From NCBI GenBank assembly GCA_022829145.1, contig CM040743.1, positions 32,816,841-32,880,840 on the forward strand: DNA of 64,000 nucleotides. Reading direction: 5' to 3'. The stretch is from Albula goreensis. Taxonomy: Eukaryota > Chordata > Actinopteri > Albuliformes > Albulidae. Both the position numbers and the translations under genes were made by a program. The notes beneath the pieces were generated by a model, which saw nothing but the letters and a program-made list of their open reading frames with translations, was not told the DNA's origin and ran no database searches. Positions within the stretch are counted from its first letter, which is position 1. Each line of letters opens with the position of its first letter. This document shows, in pieces, positions 12,059 through 26,152 of this stretch.

Positions 12059-12659
12059 ACAGGAGCACATGATTAAACTTGGCTGCGATATGTATTATGT
12101 AACAAGGGGAAGTGAGGAATTGGGACGCTAACAGGACAGAGACATCACATTTCAATTCAGTGTCTGAGTTCAAACCACACCAGTGCTCATATGACACTGC
12201 ACTAAATCAGGCTATGAATGGAAGGGTTTTTTATGTCCACAATCAGGTTAATGGTATGTCTATGTCTCTGTGTGTGTGTACATGTTCTTGGGCATTTTCT
12301 GTGGTTGTGTGGTTTATCTGACCAAAACCGATGACTTATTTGGAAGCAAACATCATTTTTTAAAACTTTTCTCTGAAACAGTGTCCTTGTAAGATGTATT
12401 TCCATATTTAGACTTATAACCGATACAAATAAGCCATGAATGTATATAATTTTAATCCTCATTGGCATGTCAGTTTCAAATGAATCCTGGTTCATGGAAT
12501 CACAAGTCTGAACGCAGACTGATGCCACATGATGAGCCCTGGGTATCTGAACTCCTAACTGGATAGCGGTGGTTGGCGAAGCTCAAGGGAGTCTGCAGAC
12601 ATTTTGTTGCGGCAGTCAGGAACCTTGGGGGAAAAAAAACACTGTGGGCTCTAAATTTT

Positions 12660-12860
12660 TTTGAGTGACGTGTCACGTGTTTTTATTCCCCCCGATATGC
12701 GAAGCCGCATTTCAATTAAGCCGCCTGGTCATTAAGATTCCTCCTCTTTCTCTGGCCCGCGTGAGCTCCACTGTGACTCCGGCGTGGGCACCACTCGGCA
12801 GCGGGCCCAGGCACGTACCCTGCATCTCTCCTCCCTCCAGCAGTGCTCCGCGATGACGGC
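12660..12860. promoter_or_regulatory. CpG-rich patch with CACGTG
   Basis: TGACGTGTCACGTG (12666-12679) joins a CRE-like half site to an E-box, followed by about 180 bases with many CpG and a pyrimidine tract. It lies in the 3' flank of basp1, far from any recognised gene, so it is listed only as a possible regulatory element. Confidence 0.3.
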
Positions 12861-15800
12861 CTATCATACCAGCTTACCGTCATCCAACTGTTAAAGCAAC
12901 ACTATCTCAAAGCAGACCATCCGGGGCTCTCCTTCTTTTCCATTCCCTCTTCTTCTTTCCACCGCTCTGCCCCAATATCTATCTGTCTTATCTGTGAAAT
13001 AAGGTAGACCTGTCACAGTTCTATCGACGTCGGCCCTGTGAGTTTGGCAGTTGACGCAATGAACGAAAATGATTGCATGGGGAAGAAAGAGCTGCATATC
13101 CCCCTTAAGTCTGTCATTTAAGTTTAAGGACACATCCAAAAGATCGAATATACTCGAGCTCTTTCTTCTCTGCGTATGATGTTGATGAAGTTTAATCGTC
13201 TTATCCATGCAACAATGGAACTGATGTCAGGTTACTTTTGCAATGGTGACAGACCATAACATGACATAAACGTGAATGAAAAAGCGTCTAAGAACATTCA
13301 TATAAGCCAACTCGTATAAGCGTAAAACCAAATTTATTCTATCAGAGTTGAATCTACACTGAAAATTGTTGCCTTAACACTGAACATTTTATCGTGTTCT
13401 GTTTATGTCATAATATTTCTATTATCTATATGAAACATATATATTTTTTACTTCTTTTTTATATTTCCCTTTGGAAAATGGCCTCTTCATTTTTAAACAG
13501 TCGGCCTTCAGGACAGAAAGCTTCACAGGCTAATACAATTTTGCCTTTCACAGACCGAGCATGATCAAATTTGCTACTCCTAAGTCAATGTTTTATGATA
13601 TGACAGGTCTTGAAATGACATTAAGCTTCTGGTTATTCGAGGTGACTCTGGACCTACACATATTTTACACAAGCAATTCTTGGAAGAGTGCCACATACAA
13701 GCGAGCCTGTTCAGCGACTAAATCTGGCCTCTGAAAACGAGGCCATTCAGCCTCATATTTGTTCTGTGTGCTTAGCACTTGCTTGTGATTTCGAATTAAT
13801 GACTTGAATGAATTAAGCACAAGTTCATCGCTGGGTCCTGTGTTAGAACATAACATTTTAAATAGATTAAAATGTTTTTAAGCTATAAAGAGGACATAAT
13901 GTATTTATAATCACAATGTAATAGCATTAGCTTCCTTAAACATTCATGCTTTAAAATATGATCGGTATGTTGAATTGGCCACAACAATGTTTAAACTGCA
14001 TATCTTCTCCACAGACTGGAGAAAGAATGAAACAGCAGCTACTTGCAGTTCTCACAAATGTGCAATGTCTGACACAACTCATTGGACAACACGATACAGT
14101 ACAGTAGACATGTTTAGTCTATCATATTATGCCTTCATGAGAAATGTAAAACAGAAATTATAACAAAAATTGAATGTAACAATAATAGTGTCACTGACTG
14201 ATATGGCAGCAGGCAATAACAATCATAGGGGATGTAGCTCTACATGGTAACACTGAATGTGTTGCTGTGTCACCGTGAAGGATACTGTATGTTTTAATTG
14301 GTGGGAATACTTGTGAGTCATTGCATACCTCTGGTTGATTGGGTGGTAGCTGCTGATCATGATGTTTGCTCCTCTGACTCAATGAGCATGTGGCTTATCC
14401 TGTAGAACAGTGGAGTGAAAAGGAGCAGTGGCTGGAAGAACAGCTGTCTCCGGTCTCCTGAACTGACTGTGTGGGTTTCAATAATGAAGCCAGGATAGAC
14501 ATACACTTGGGAAGATAAAAGCTGTGGATGAAGTTTGGTTCAAAATGTTGATTCACAAGATGTAGTAATCCACATGCTTTGATGCAATTGAACACTAAAT
14601 TGTAAAAATTTTGGATGTAGCAGTCATATACATGACTGATTTTTCATACACTTGACTTTTTTTGACGTAGCCTACTTACTGTAGGCCTATGTCAAAAAAG
14701 CTGGTATCATGGAATCACGCTAGCTAAACTGCAAATATGGCTGTGCAGTGGTTTATAAATGAGGTTAGAGTAGTTTAGAGTATATTTCATGTGGCAGTGA
14801 AGGCTTTCGAATGCCTACATTCAAATTTGTCACAGTAGTAGTGTGTGTTGTAAAATAATATTGACATTAAAGGAAAATTAGATGACATTTACATGAGGCT
14901 GTTTGTCCTGTTGAGTACACTGATTTTGATAGAAATTTTGTTTGACTGAGATTTGCGCGCCATGTGTCACCGCAGTGTGGATAACACAATCTTTTCCCAT
15001 TGACTGTGTCAGCTGTATATGTAACCAGTGTCCAGCTGATGGATATATTTAACTGAATTTAACACGGAAAGAATTATTTTTTTCTCCAGTTTTGACTTCA
15101 CTGATCATACCACCCCAGTCATTTTCAGGCATAAGGTGGAAGCACATGAAAATGTCTTAAATTTAAACAATGAGGTGTACGTTGGTCATAATATGGGTGA
15201 TGGTGATCGGGAGATGACTGTGTACAGGATCACAAATATGAAACAGATGTTATTTTGACTCTCTAATATAATCTGTAACAAATGATTGCTCTATTGATTC
15301 CACATGAGCTAAACACATGATACCAGACCTGACTTTTTCATTCTTTTTTGCTTCTGTAATAGTATAGATATACAATATATGGTCTGGTCGGTGAGTGGGC
15401 TGGTATGATAATGGTATAAGAAGTAAATGTAATAATTCATGATAAACATAGCAGAATAATGAATTGATAATATCATAATTGTATTAAACTGATAAATTCT
15501 GAAATTCACAGAACAACAAATTAACTACGAAGTAAAATGTTGAGCCGAAGCAGCAAAATTTTAAACAAGATGCTGGGATTCAGGTATTGAACAAAAAATG
15601 GAAACATCAAATTATAGATAACAAGTCATGTTAAATGTGGCCTCTATAAGCCATGACTTTGAGTTTGTAAGCATATATTTATACATTAATTAACATTTGA
15701 CATCAACTGTGCCTTCTGATGTTAAGTGTGCCAAAAGAAAAAAAGATAGGAAAATACATTCCACACCATTAAAAAACCTTTTGGGGCACAAAAGTAGTTG

Positions 15801-17764
15801 TAGTATTTCCATTTTTTTTTACTATATGTATATCATACAAATAATGAGTGTAAATGAGTTAAATATTAATGTGTTTACATATTATATACAATCAGATCTT
15901 TGTCAATGTGTGTGGAGAAGGTTCAGAGTAGGGAATATGTGCAGAAATTGAAATGAAAATGAAAGCAGCCATTTTGGACGGGTCTGAGGCAGCATACGCA
16001 CTTTGGCTACACCCGTGGCTTGTGTGAATGAGACACAGCAGCCAGTCAATCCAGGGGAGGTCTGACAATCAGCCTACAAATCAGTCATGCATTCCTGTGG
16101 TCTTTCCATTGTCCAAAATGAAATTTTAGGTGAAAAATTGCCTGCTAACACTCAGCATTCTGGGAAAGCATTCTGTAGCTTGTGTGAGCTAAAAGCTCAC
16201 TGATTTTTGACCACCTGCAAAAACTAGGTAATCAAAAGGCTGTCTGTGAGCCATGATGGATGCTCTCAGCAAATGAAGTAAGCGAGGTTCTCATCTGCCA
16301 AAGTAGGAATGAGCAGCTCTGAGAAATTGCACAATTTAATCTGCTTTTCCTCCCACACACATTAATTTTATGTTTCAAAGTATATTCAAAGTCCACTGCA
16401 ACAAAGAAAATTCGATTATTTCATTGTAGGATGTCTATAATGCTTTACAAAGTAATAACAAGTGTTATACAAGTTGATGAGTAACAATTTCAACAACAGG
16501 TTTCAAGAAATAATAATATATGTATTATTAATGTATTATTAAGTTTTTTATTAAGTGTCATTTTTGCTCACAATCACTACATTTCAGGGTTAATTATGGG
16601 TACATGCCCATTTCAAGAGAGCATACAATATGGTAATAAGGGTGATGACCAAGAAAGAATCTAAAACCAGAGAGTAATAAGTTTTTCCAAAGTTCACTGC
16701 TGAAATTGACAATTGTCATTGTCAATACAATTTACAGCATATTCTATCTAGGTAAATAATTTATAAAATCATCACCTTAGTATAGCGTTTATGGGATGTA
16801 AATGTATGATGAATATGTTCACATCATTACAATATAGCTTTGTATTTTAAAAAAATACATGTAGAATAAATACTTTTACATGGGGGAAGCTAATGACAGT
16901 GTCCTTTAAACTATATATTTCTTACTCCTCTTCCTAAAACCTTTCATAAAATGTGTCCCTTTGGTAACTAACTATTGCCTTGTGTGCTGCACGGTATGTT
17001 TTCAAATTATTCCCATTTGGGATTTTTACCATTTATCACTGCACTGTAGAATACCCATTTTTAGCTGCAGCTGCAATATGTACATTGCACACAGTCTGGC
17101 AACTCCTCATTTTCACTGCAGTAAGCCTGATGCAGCTGGTGCAGACAGACTGCAGGCATCCGATCGACCAGGAGAGCGGAAAAGCAGTGCACCACTTTAG
17201 TACCATGTTTCACAGGATATTGCTAGCTGTTGCCACTGTACGTGCATTTGTATTAGCGTTAGCGCACGTTAATGAATATGAATGTAGCAAATGTGGAACG
17301 GTTTGTTGGTTTTGCAGATGGTCAAAGAGAAAGCGATTCTTTCAAGTGGTACCTGCTCTAAAGCTGAGAGATCAAACAGATCAAGCCAAAGTGTTTATTT
17401 CAGTTCGGTGACCTTATCGCAGCATCAGCAGCAAGCTGTGAAGTTGATAGAATATGATGCCTCTTAAGACCGATTTTGCACTGAAACATTTCAGTCTCAG
17501 TCCAGCATTTGCTGAACCTACTGTTAGGGCAGTTCTTTGTTACTGCATCCACGACACATCGCTGTGGAATACAGCGAGGAATCTGAGGGGCCTGTCTTTC
17601 ATTTGTTTGAAAGACATGAGATAAGCGAGCCGTTGCATAGCAGCCTTAACTGAGAAACCTGCAGAATGTAAATTCATGCGGATTTATTGTGTTCACAGCA
17701 GCTACTGTTTGTTGTTACATTGTTTTAGAAAGAAGGAGAGTCAGAATAAGAGAAAATGAGCACA

Positions 17765-17770
<6 letters not shown>
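12861..17770. other. Non-coding stretch, AT-rich
   Basis: Apart from the hairpin at 14658-14699, nothing recognised. Frames stay under 145 codons and lack domains. Confidence 0.6.
14658..14699. repeat. Imperfect inverted repeat with 5-base loop
   Basis: ttttttgacgtagcctac (14658-14675) pairs with gtaggcctatgtcaaaaaa (14681-14699) with one mismatch and one bulged base. A hairpin of about 18 bp. Confidence 0.75.

Positions 17771-17802
<32 letters not shown>
17771..17802 (+). repeat. (CT)n microsatellite
   Basis: Sixteen CT units, then 'gtctcatc'. Homopyrimidine mirror tract capable of triplex formation. Confidence 0.96.
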
Positions 17803-17807
<5 letters not shown>

Positions 17808-18799
17808 ATCTTCCCCCTCTCCGTATGCATTGTGACCTTGTTCCGTCTTCTTCTTCGAACTGGATAACAATTATGTTGTTTCATGTCAGTTATAAGAGGT
17901 ATTTCAAAGGGTTCTTCTTTTGCTAGCCTGATCAAGGGCCACTGAGCCAACCCTCACACTGTGTAGTCTGTCTCTTAGCACTGCTGAGGGGCAGGGGCGT
18001 CTGAGAGAGGAGGAGGGGCTAGTGACAGGGAGGGCTATAATGGTGGATGACAGAGTGAGGGACTACCCTATTGCAAAAGGGTATCTAAGGGAGACATTGC
18101 AGCCCATGCTCTGTAATAACAGTCATTCTTAACGGACATAATGCTGTTCTATGCTTACATAAAATCCAAGTAAAGTATATGATATGAGAGCATGTATAGT
18201 GAGCATGCATAAATAATCCATAATAAATCATCACACTTTGGAACAACAACAGTAAACAAGTTAAAATTTATTGCTCCCCATGGTACTTGGTGTGGGCAGC
18301 CATCACTGAATTTTATTTGCCAGTAATTACTAAATTCTCCTTAGAGCATCAAATCATTTACTTGTTTCAGATACTGTTCCCCCATTTGCTTAAAAGAGCA
18401 TTCATAATGCATGTGGATTGAGATCGTTGTGGAAGGAATGAGAGTGTTGCACTGTATAGAACACACTGGAATGTCTATTAACAAGGCGTGAGTGTTCTCA
18501 TGAACACAGGATAAAAGGCAGGGAGCAGATCCATAGGTTGATTCTGGTGATGCCACGCTCGTCTCACTAGCGCCGTTTGATGTGGTGCTAGGCTACGAAT
18601 AGCCAGATGAGCGACGGGTGTCTTTTGAAAACCGGCATGCCCACAGCTCCCTGCACGCGCTTCAAAGGAGACGGTTGGACCATCGTTAGTGAATGAGTGA
18701 AGGGCTCTCACTGAGAAACAAAAGAGTTTAGAGAAGCAGCACAGTTCTCCATGTCCCTGGTTCTTTGCAATCTGAACATTTATGCTGGCAGTCTCTGTG

Positions 18800-18834
18800 T
18801 TCTCTCTCTCTTTCTCTCTCTCTCGTTCTCCTTT
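18800..18834 (+). repeat. Imperfect (TC)n microsatellite
   Basis: TC units broken by TT and CG steps, continuing into a pyrimidine-rich stretch to about 18846. Confidence 0.85.
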
Positions 18835-18846
18835 CCCCTCTCTCAG

Positions 18847-21800
18847 ATCGCTTTTGCAGACTGTAAGGTGGAGCTGCATTCTTTTGAAGCCTGCCCCAGA
18901 GTATGAAGGTCACCGCTTCCTGTCTCTCCTTGTTTGGATGCCAGTGTCTTCGCTTCAGATGTGCACTGGGCAAAACATTGTAGGAGCACCAATGTTTCCC
19001 CCTAGATGGACTAAGACTCAGAGTGCACTTATGTAATAAAAATACAAGATAAAAAAGATGAAGACGTGAACATACTGATAAGTCAGATAAGCTAGCATCA
19101 TTGTTTCATACCACATATTGTTAAATTCCATTTTTTATTTCAACATGTGTCTGCCTGTCTGAAGTTATCATCAATATGTCCATAGCAATGACAAGAGTAG
19201 CAGACTGAAACAATGAAAATGTAACTACAAAATCATGACATATAATATTTACATGTATTATTAACACAGAATTATTGAGGTCCAATATGTAAGAGAATTT
19301 TTTATCTTATATTCACACTTTGTGTCACTCTTAAGAATTCAAGAAGAATATTTGGATACCGAAATTCTAGAATAAAGGGAAACTTCTTAGAGATATTCTA
19401 CTGCTTTGTTTCATATTGAGTGAAGGATTTTATTTGTGCATAGAGACAATGTCTGCATGTAGATTTGAGTTTGAAGATCTTGTAACCATAGCGTTTGACA
19501 GAATACAATACCTTTTTCTTCCTATATGTTCTTTTCTTTGAAGGGCAAATCTTGGAAGGGACTGACTCTGTAGAGTGCTATAAACATGCTGAATCATATA
19601 ATTCTTTGAAGAAACAAAGTGAATTTGTATCCTTGCACACTACTGCTAAGTAATTAGCAAAGTGCTAATTGCTAATCATCGTGAAACATTATAAACTAAC
19701 TAATTATAACTTCCATTACAGTATTTATCATTAGGTTATTGGTTTGTTAATGACTGATATTTTGGTTTGATAAATAACAAATTATGCTATCATTTTTCTC
19801 AAAGCAACACTAATTAATATTTTTGAATGAATAATATAACAGGTAAATTAAATTAGAAGTTTTAGCTCTAGCTGAGGTTTGACAGCCAAGGAAGTCTTGA
19901 AAACACATTCATCTGAATTAAATTTAGAACGGATGTTTAAAGAGGAGTTCTGATTATCGAAAGCTGTATTTTGATTGAAGATAGAGATCACCAAAATAAC
20001 TAAGAACATGTTATTACTTACTGTGTTGGTGAAAAGGTCCTGTTTCAGAATGGCAATCCAGGCTGTGTTAACTTGTGCAAGTAAGTTCATTTTGTAGAGA
20101 CAACATCGACATAGCTTTGTACAACTTGTTTGTTTATATATATTGTGAAGTATATTCTTAATTTATTTACATTGCTGAATACAATTTGGGATTTTGTTCA
20201 TAAAAATTATATTGAGATATTCTTCATTATCACATATTTTCATTTATTGAAATGTGTATTACATTTCAAATCCTATCACTGCCACAGACTCAAGAGATAC
20301 AATATTCCCTGCTTGAGTACCAAGTAGTTGAGTAGCTTTTATTTTTTTACGCTTCAAGCAAGCAGTGCATCTTGGGACGGCAAGAGATGGATATGTAGTT
20401 TGATGGTCCACTGAGCTATATGTCATGGCTTGTCATGTCCACATTTATAAATGTTATATCATGTGAGTTTTCATGAGGAAAACCATTTGGCAGGTCAGGG
20501 AAGACCAGCTGAGGTGAAGAACCAATGGCAATCCAGACAAATGCATAGCCAACAGCAGTGACTTACCCCTTCCGAATCACAGTGATCATTGCGCTAATAT
20601 TTTTTTCTGTCTCTTGAAGTGGCACATCATGGTCCCAGAATTCAATGAGTTCCTGACTAGGTACGTTAAAATACAATATGACACATATGAGCAAAGATGG
20701 AATTTGAATTGATTTCAAAATGTGAATTTTATTCCTGTATAAAATAATATAATATAACAGCAAGATAGCTAACTATCTTCACAAAAAACACAGGACAGTG
20801 CGGGTAACATCAAATGAGAAGTACACGGCAATAATACTATGGTTCATTTTTCTCAACTCCAAAGTAAGAGCAAGCAGAGATATAACATGATTAAGTCAAG
20901 GCAGAGACAGGGATGTCAACAGGGAAGATTCTGTGGGTAAAAAATAAGGTTTGTTGACGGTGAGAGAGGGCATGTCGAGCCAGCACCATGGATGGAACTG
21001 AAGCAGGGGCTGGCTGCCATTGGTGCCCAGCAGAGGGGAATGATGCGTTACGTTGCAGTTGATAGGTTCTCTCATAGTGCTTTTTCTTAATGACTTTGAT
21101 AAAAAGGAACACGTCGCAGACGTTCTCTTTTCAGTGGGTTTGCACAGGGCAAAAGCTGTCTTCAAATAGACATTACACACATGCAATAAACAAAGTTCAG
21201 TTCAAGCAGTTGCTCAAGTTTCTCATTGAAAACAGAGTCTTGCAATGAATCAACATTTGTCTTCAATGTAGAAATCAAATACAATTAAAGTGTTTATCTT
21301 CTTAAAAGACACCATTAAGCTACTTTTTGGAAATGGCTTGACTGCCCAAGATGTGTCTGTGAAGAGAAAAAGCGGCATTTATATTGATTTGAAAATCAAA
21401 AAAAGCAGAAAATGTTGCCTCAATCCAGACCACTGTCACATATATTGACAGTATTATAAAAGATCTGTACTGATGACAGGTTACATCAGAGAACAGGAGT
21501 TGAACACAGCTGTGTGGAAAATGTTTTGTTGCACGTGTTTACCTTCCATTCTGGACATTTCACAGCTTTGCATATGTAATTGAAATCTAAAATATGGATT
21601 TATCCCTGTATAAATTCCCATAATGAGGGATAATAGTTTGTGTGACCCCAATTCTGTTTTACTATGATTTTAAACCTGCACCAGATATTAAAGGCCCGTG
21701 TGACATATTGGATAACAGATGTAAATCTATGGTAAGTGATGGAAACTGAGATTTATTATTATTGCTCTTTGAAAGGGAGAGGGAACAAGAGTTCACTATT

Positions 21801-23019
21801 TATTGATCTCTGACAATACATTTGTTTGAAGCAATTTGCCCTCCTTCCACCTCCACAAATTCCCCTCCCCCCATTTTTTAAACATAAAAATCATCATCGC
21901 AATGCTTCCTATCACCACATGGTTGTCATGGGTAAGCAACCATGGGGACTGTTGCTAGGGGCTGCAGGGCTTTGAACCTGACCTCCTTTGTAACCCATTC
22001 AGCCAGCCCAACCTTTAACCCTTGGTGACTGCATGCAGCATAGTATGTGAAACGGTAAATCAATGCATTACATCAGCAGAGGGACTTCCTGGGCACATGT
22101 GACCGCTCTCGTACTCCTCTGGGAGAGTACCAACCTCATTTTTGATGCCACAGAAAATATGGCTGCCAAAACAGATGCTTGTTTCAGATGAAGGCTGTGC
22201 GTGCAAACCAAATAAGGAAAACATCCTCTGCAGCCAAATCAAGGAGTGCATCCAAGCATTGCTTCATTGAACGCTTCCTTTGCTGTCACATGAGCTAGCG
22301 ATGTGCGGCGTTATCGCTAAAAGACAGATAATTTCCCATGTGGCTCTCGTGGCAAAATCCACTCTGCTGGTAAATCGGAATCCAATGCATCAATGTAACG
22401 TAGTCTCTGGTATCTGTATTTACATGGCCAGCTAAACTGCACACTGTTACAATGACATTATTGAGTGGGATGTGCCCTAATTACCCCTGGGTGTCCCCAG
22501 GTCCCTATTCATACAGCTGTCAACTCGAGTTAAGTCCGTCACCTCACCTGGTCTTGCATTTGCCTTTTCCTCTCCATGTGTCCATATAAAAATTGATTTT
22601 CCCCCATTGTCCTTTGTGACTCGTGCTGCACGCAAGGTACATTTGCCTATACCTACATCCGTGGATTTTACTACATGTCATATGTGTCGCCTGTACTTTC
22701 ATCCTATTAAATCCCAGTCTAACTCCTCTTTTTGCTCTCTGATACAGGTTATCCTTGGTGTTTGGTGATCTCATTTTAACAGGAACTTTTACATTTCACA
22801 CTGTCAATTTCAGCTGCCTTTGAAGAAAGTATATTCCTCATTTAATAGGCAGACAAGCTATTATGGTCCCAGGTTTGGCCATGCCTTCTATCTCTAAAAT
22901 TCAAATGAAGTACTCCTGTGGTTAAATGGGAACTAATTTTCTGGGGCCTGCCAGGCAATGTCTCAGCTCAAGAATTTGTCCTTGTTCAATGGCTTTCGAA
23001 TTCTGTCGCCGACAGTTAT
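18847..23019. other. Non-coding stretch, AT-rich
   Basis: No repeats or coding signals recognised. 19.6-20.3 kb is especially AT-rich. Confidence 0.6.
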
Positions 23020-23270
23020 AGAGAGTGTGTTTGGGTGATGCACGATTGGCCATACCGTTGCCTAGAGGAAGGTTTTCAGATGGCTGTGTGTTTCCCATCC
23101 CATCATGCAATTCCAGCTCCTCCTGTTGATCAGGCGCTGCGATGTGCCTGGGCCAGCTGCGTGAGAGCTGCAGGCCTCTGCTGCAAAGGCAGCTTGGCTC
23201 AGCTGGTGAACTGCAAAGTGAATAGAAGCAGCTGCTGGCTATGCATGGAGGACCCACAATACGAACTGTG
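23020..23270 (+). repeat. Dispersed repeat family, copy 1
   Basis: Aligns by eye with 39330-39590 over about 150-200 bases. Shared anchors include 'cccatcat', 'tgatcaggcgc/gaatcatgcgcc', 'ccagctgcrtg', 'cctctg', 'cagctggtgaactgc / agctggcggactgc' and the 'gaagcagctgctggct / ggaattcggtggct' end. The 117-codon open frame across it (22918-23271) has no recognised domain and is taken as an accident of this repeat. Its class is uncertain; a SINE or DNA-element remnant is possible. Confidence 0.5.
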
Positions 23271-26032
23271 AATCAGTGGAGGGCCCAGCAATGATGGGAT
23301 CCACCTGTGAATACAACTGGACCCTGCAAACATGGAGAGAAGTAAATCTGGGCAACAGAAAGTTGTTAAACATTGATAAATAATTATACCAGAAGTTAAT
23401 AATTAGCCTTGTAAATGCTTATATCTAATCTGTTATTATTACAAGTTCGTTGGGATTCACACCCATAACCCATGGCTACTGTAAGTTATTCTATTACTCT
23501 TTTACCCTGGAGGAATATTGTTTGTGCATGTGTTTAGCTCAGGTTTTTAGCATGGATTAGCATACTTTAGAGAAGACCCAGCAACAGCTGCAAACTCCAT
23601 GCATTACAGTCCCTTAGTCTTACCAACATTTTGGAACTGAGCTCTCCATTATTTATTTTGACAATTCAGAGAGTGTTTTCAATATAGGCTGATGTAAGAC
23701 AAAGGAAATCTGTAGTCTCCAAACTCCCATTCCATTTTGGTGAGTACTGCTTGACTCACCTCTCTTTGGGCTCTGCGGGTGCCTAGAGAAATGTGAAGTC
23801 GGTTCAGCTAAATGCTTTGTCATGAACGCACATGATTACTGCAAAGAGATTACTCCATTCCCTGCATTACCTATACCCTTAGGCTAACAATAAGAGGAGA
23901 AGTCCTGTGTATGCTCTCTAATGGTGTGAGTGACATTTTGTCAACATTAATCCGCTTAGAACGTCTCAGGCCTTAATGAGGCTCTAGTGAAGCATCGTCT
24001 GCTTTTCTGTGATCGACTTGTTTTGTCTGTGCCTGGCTCGTCTTTCCCGCATCGCTCTGTTTGATGATGCAAAGACACTGAGGGTGCCATCTCCAGCACC
24101 AGTCTGCTTATTTGCAACTTACTCAAGAGCATGTCCATACTGTCAATGGAAAGCAGACCAGAAAAAACGTTGTTTCACCTCTTACGATGCAGTGAATTCA
24201 AAAGACACCGCTGAGAACTATTCATCAAATAATATGAAAAGACCTCCACAACTCCTTAGATAGAAAAATGTGGTGAGCGGAATTTTCACTGTCTTCCACT
24301 ATTAATCTACCTAGGACGGAGTGGGTGAGGAGGGCTTTAATCATTTTCTATGAGAAGGCAGCCGGCAACTCCTTGAGGACTCCACCGCTCATTTAGGTGC
24401 AATAGGAGAGGAAATATGTCAAGAAGAAACCAGATTTGCTATTGATGAATCAGAGTGTTAGTCATACAGAGAAAATGAAAAAGAGAGATAAAGTGAGGGG
24501 TAGAAAGGCAAAGAGTGGGGTGGAAACAAGGGAGACGGGGAGACCAAGACACCGCAAGGATTGCTATAAAACAGCCGGGCTGCTATATCATTAATTGTTA
24601 TGGAACGCCAATTAACATTTTAAAGAGAATTAGACCAAACAACCACTTGAAATCGTATTGCCATCACATTCAATGGTGAGACATGGTTGTAACATGGTAG
24701 TCGCTAGGTAGAGACATGGTAGTTATTAACTGTATCCAAAAAAGAGCAGAGAAATACAATCTATTCAAATTTGGTCTCACCTAGTTTGTCTAAATCAACT
24801 GCTCAGTTAATAACCTTTATCACTGTTGAAAAGTATTCCTGCTATCTGCAGATAGTAGGCTTTTGTTGTCACAGCATGTAGGGAATCAAAGACAAGTCAA
24901 TCAAAGGTAAATTGTTTTGAACCCCATGATGTTATAAGCTCACAGTTGAGGCTCTGGCAAGCCCAACATGCCCTGTAATCTTGAAATAAATCAATATAAA
25001 TGACTTGAATATAAGAAATGATCTACACAAAGAGGACCAGAGAGGACCCATGTGAGAATGAATGTGCCTCTTAACCCTCTCAACCACCTCTTTCTCTATG
25101 CGGGCATTTCTCTTCGGCTCAGCCGATGCTGGTTTTTCTCACCGAACGCGGAATTAAAAAGCGGATTTCACTGAGGTCTGTGTTGACGTTCCATTTGGGA
25201 TCGTGGGGGAGGATGAGGGGGAGTGAAAAGCAGCTGTGACTTAAACGCTCCCTTCAAAAGGCAAGAGGTGAGATCAAAATATTTATCCGAGATATGCCAC
25301 CGAACCACTTCAAAAACACGCTTTTTTTTTCCTTAGGGGTGTGGAGATTCAGTCTAACCAGGCACTCCAGATCTGAAGTGAGCACCAGCTCAGGTGAGAG
25401 GGACAAATAGCTTGGAAGAAGGCCTTCAACTGAGCCTTTTTAGAAAATCAGAAATGACAGTCTTGATTACTTCCAATCTGGTTCACGTAGGTAGACTGGA
25501 TGCTGTGAATCTCTCCCTGTGACAAACACCAAGCACCCTGCTGTGCATCGAGGATAGCTGTGACAACTTTATAGTAATGATTACACTGGCTTGAATTTAT
25601 TTAGTACCTTGCATAGATCTGAGTGCTTCATGAAGAAAAGTGAGAGGTGGTGACAGTTCACCTCAAACACCACCAATTTGCCAATGTTTTACCCAAAGGG
25701 ATCTCCACTTTATCGGGGGGAAAATAATTAATAAGTTACAAATCTCCAACTGCTGTATATAAATACGCCTATACAGTAGGAAGATTTACATTTGGTAGGT
25801 ATTTCAGAACCAAACAGATTTCGTTATGTGTGCAGATTTGGCTGCAACAACACCAGGGATTCCTCCTGAATTGATGTAAAGCGAAACCTCGACTCTCACC
25901 TCCTTCCCTTATCCCCTGCACAGCAGGGAAGTATTTCCCTTACAGTGTGCTGCAGTCAAGCACCATGCAAGATTTATGCGGCTCTTCATATCTATTTGTA
26001 GTCAGAACCACCTTTCAGGCAATACATTATGA
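23271..26032. other. Non-coding stretch with possible conserved element near 24.6 kb
   Basis: TTAATTG and CAATTAA homeodomain-type sites sit within 25 bases at about 24591-24615. Otherwise nothing recognised. Confidence 0.45.
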
Positions 26033-26152
26033 CATGTGGGCTTGTAAATCAGAGGGTTTCAGGATCAAATCCCGCCATGCCCTGTGGAAATGCTGCTGTA
26101 TCCTTCTGCTGAGAATGGGACTCGGCCTTAACTGCTGCAATAAACCAAACTT
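26033..26152 (+). mobile_element. Possible degraded tRNA-derived SINE
   Basis: 'gggcttgtaaatcagagggt' then 'tcaggatcaaatcccgcc' resembles a tRNA-derived SINE head with a B-box-like GGATCAAATCCC (26062-26073). The following 'tgctgctgtatccttctgct' and 'cggccttaactgctgcaata' resemble the core of fish SINEs. No terminal tail is recognised and there is no clear A-box, so the call is weak. Confidence 0.35.

Noticed and set aside
22918-23271. 117-codon frame with many Cys and Trp
   Set aside because: It lies across a dispersed repeat whose second copy at 39.3 kb does not keep the frame.
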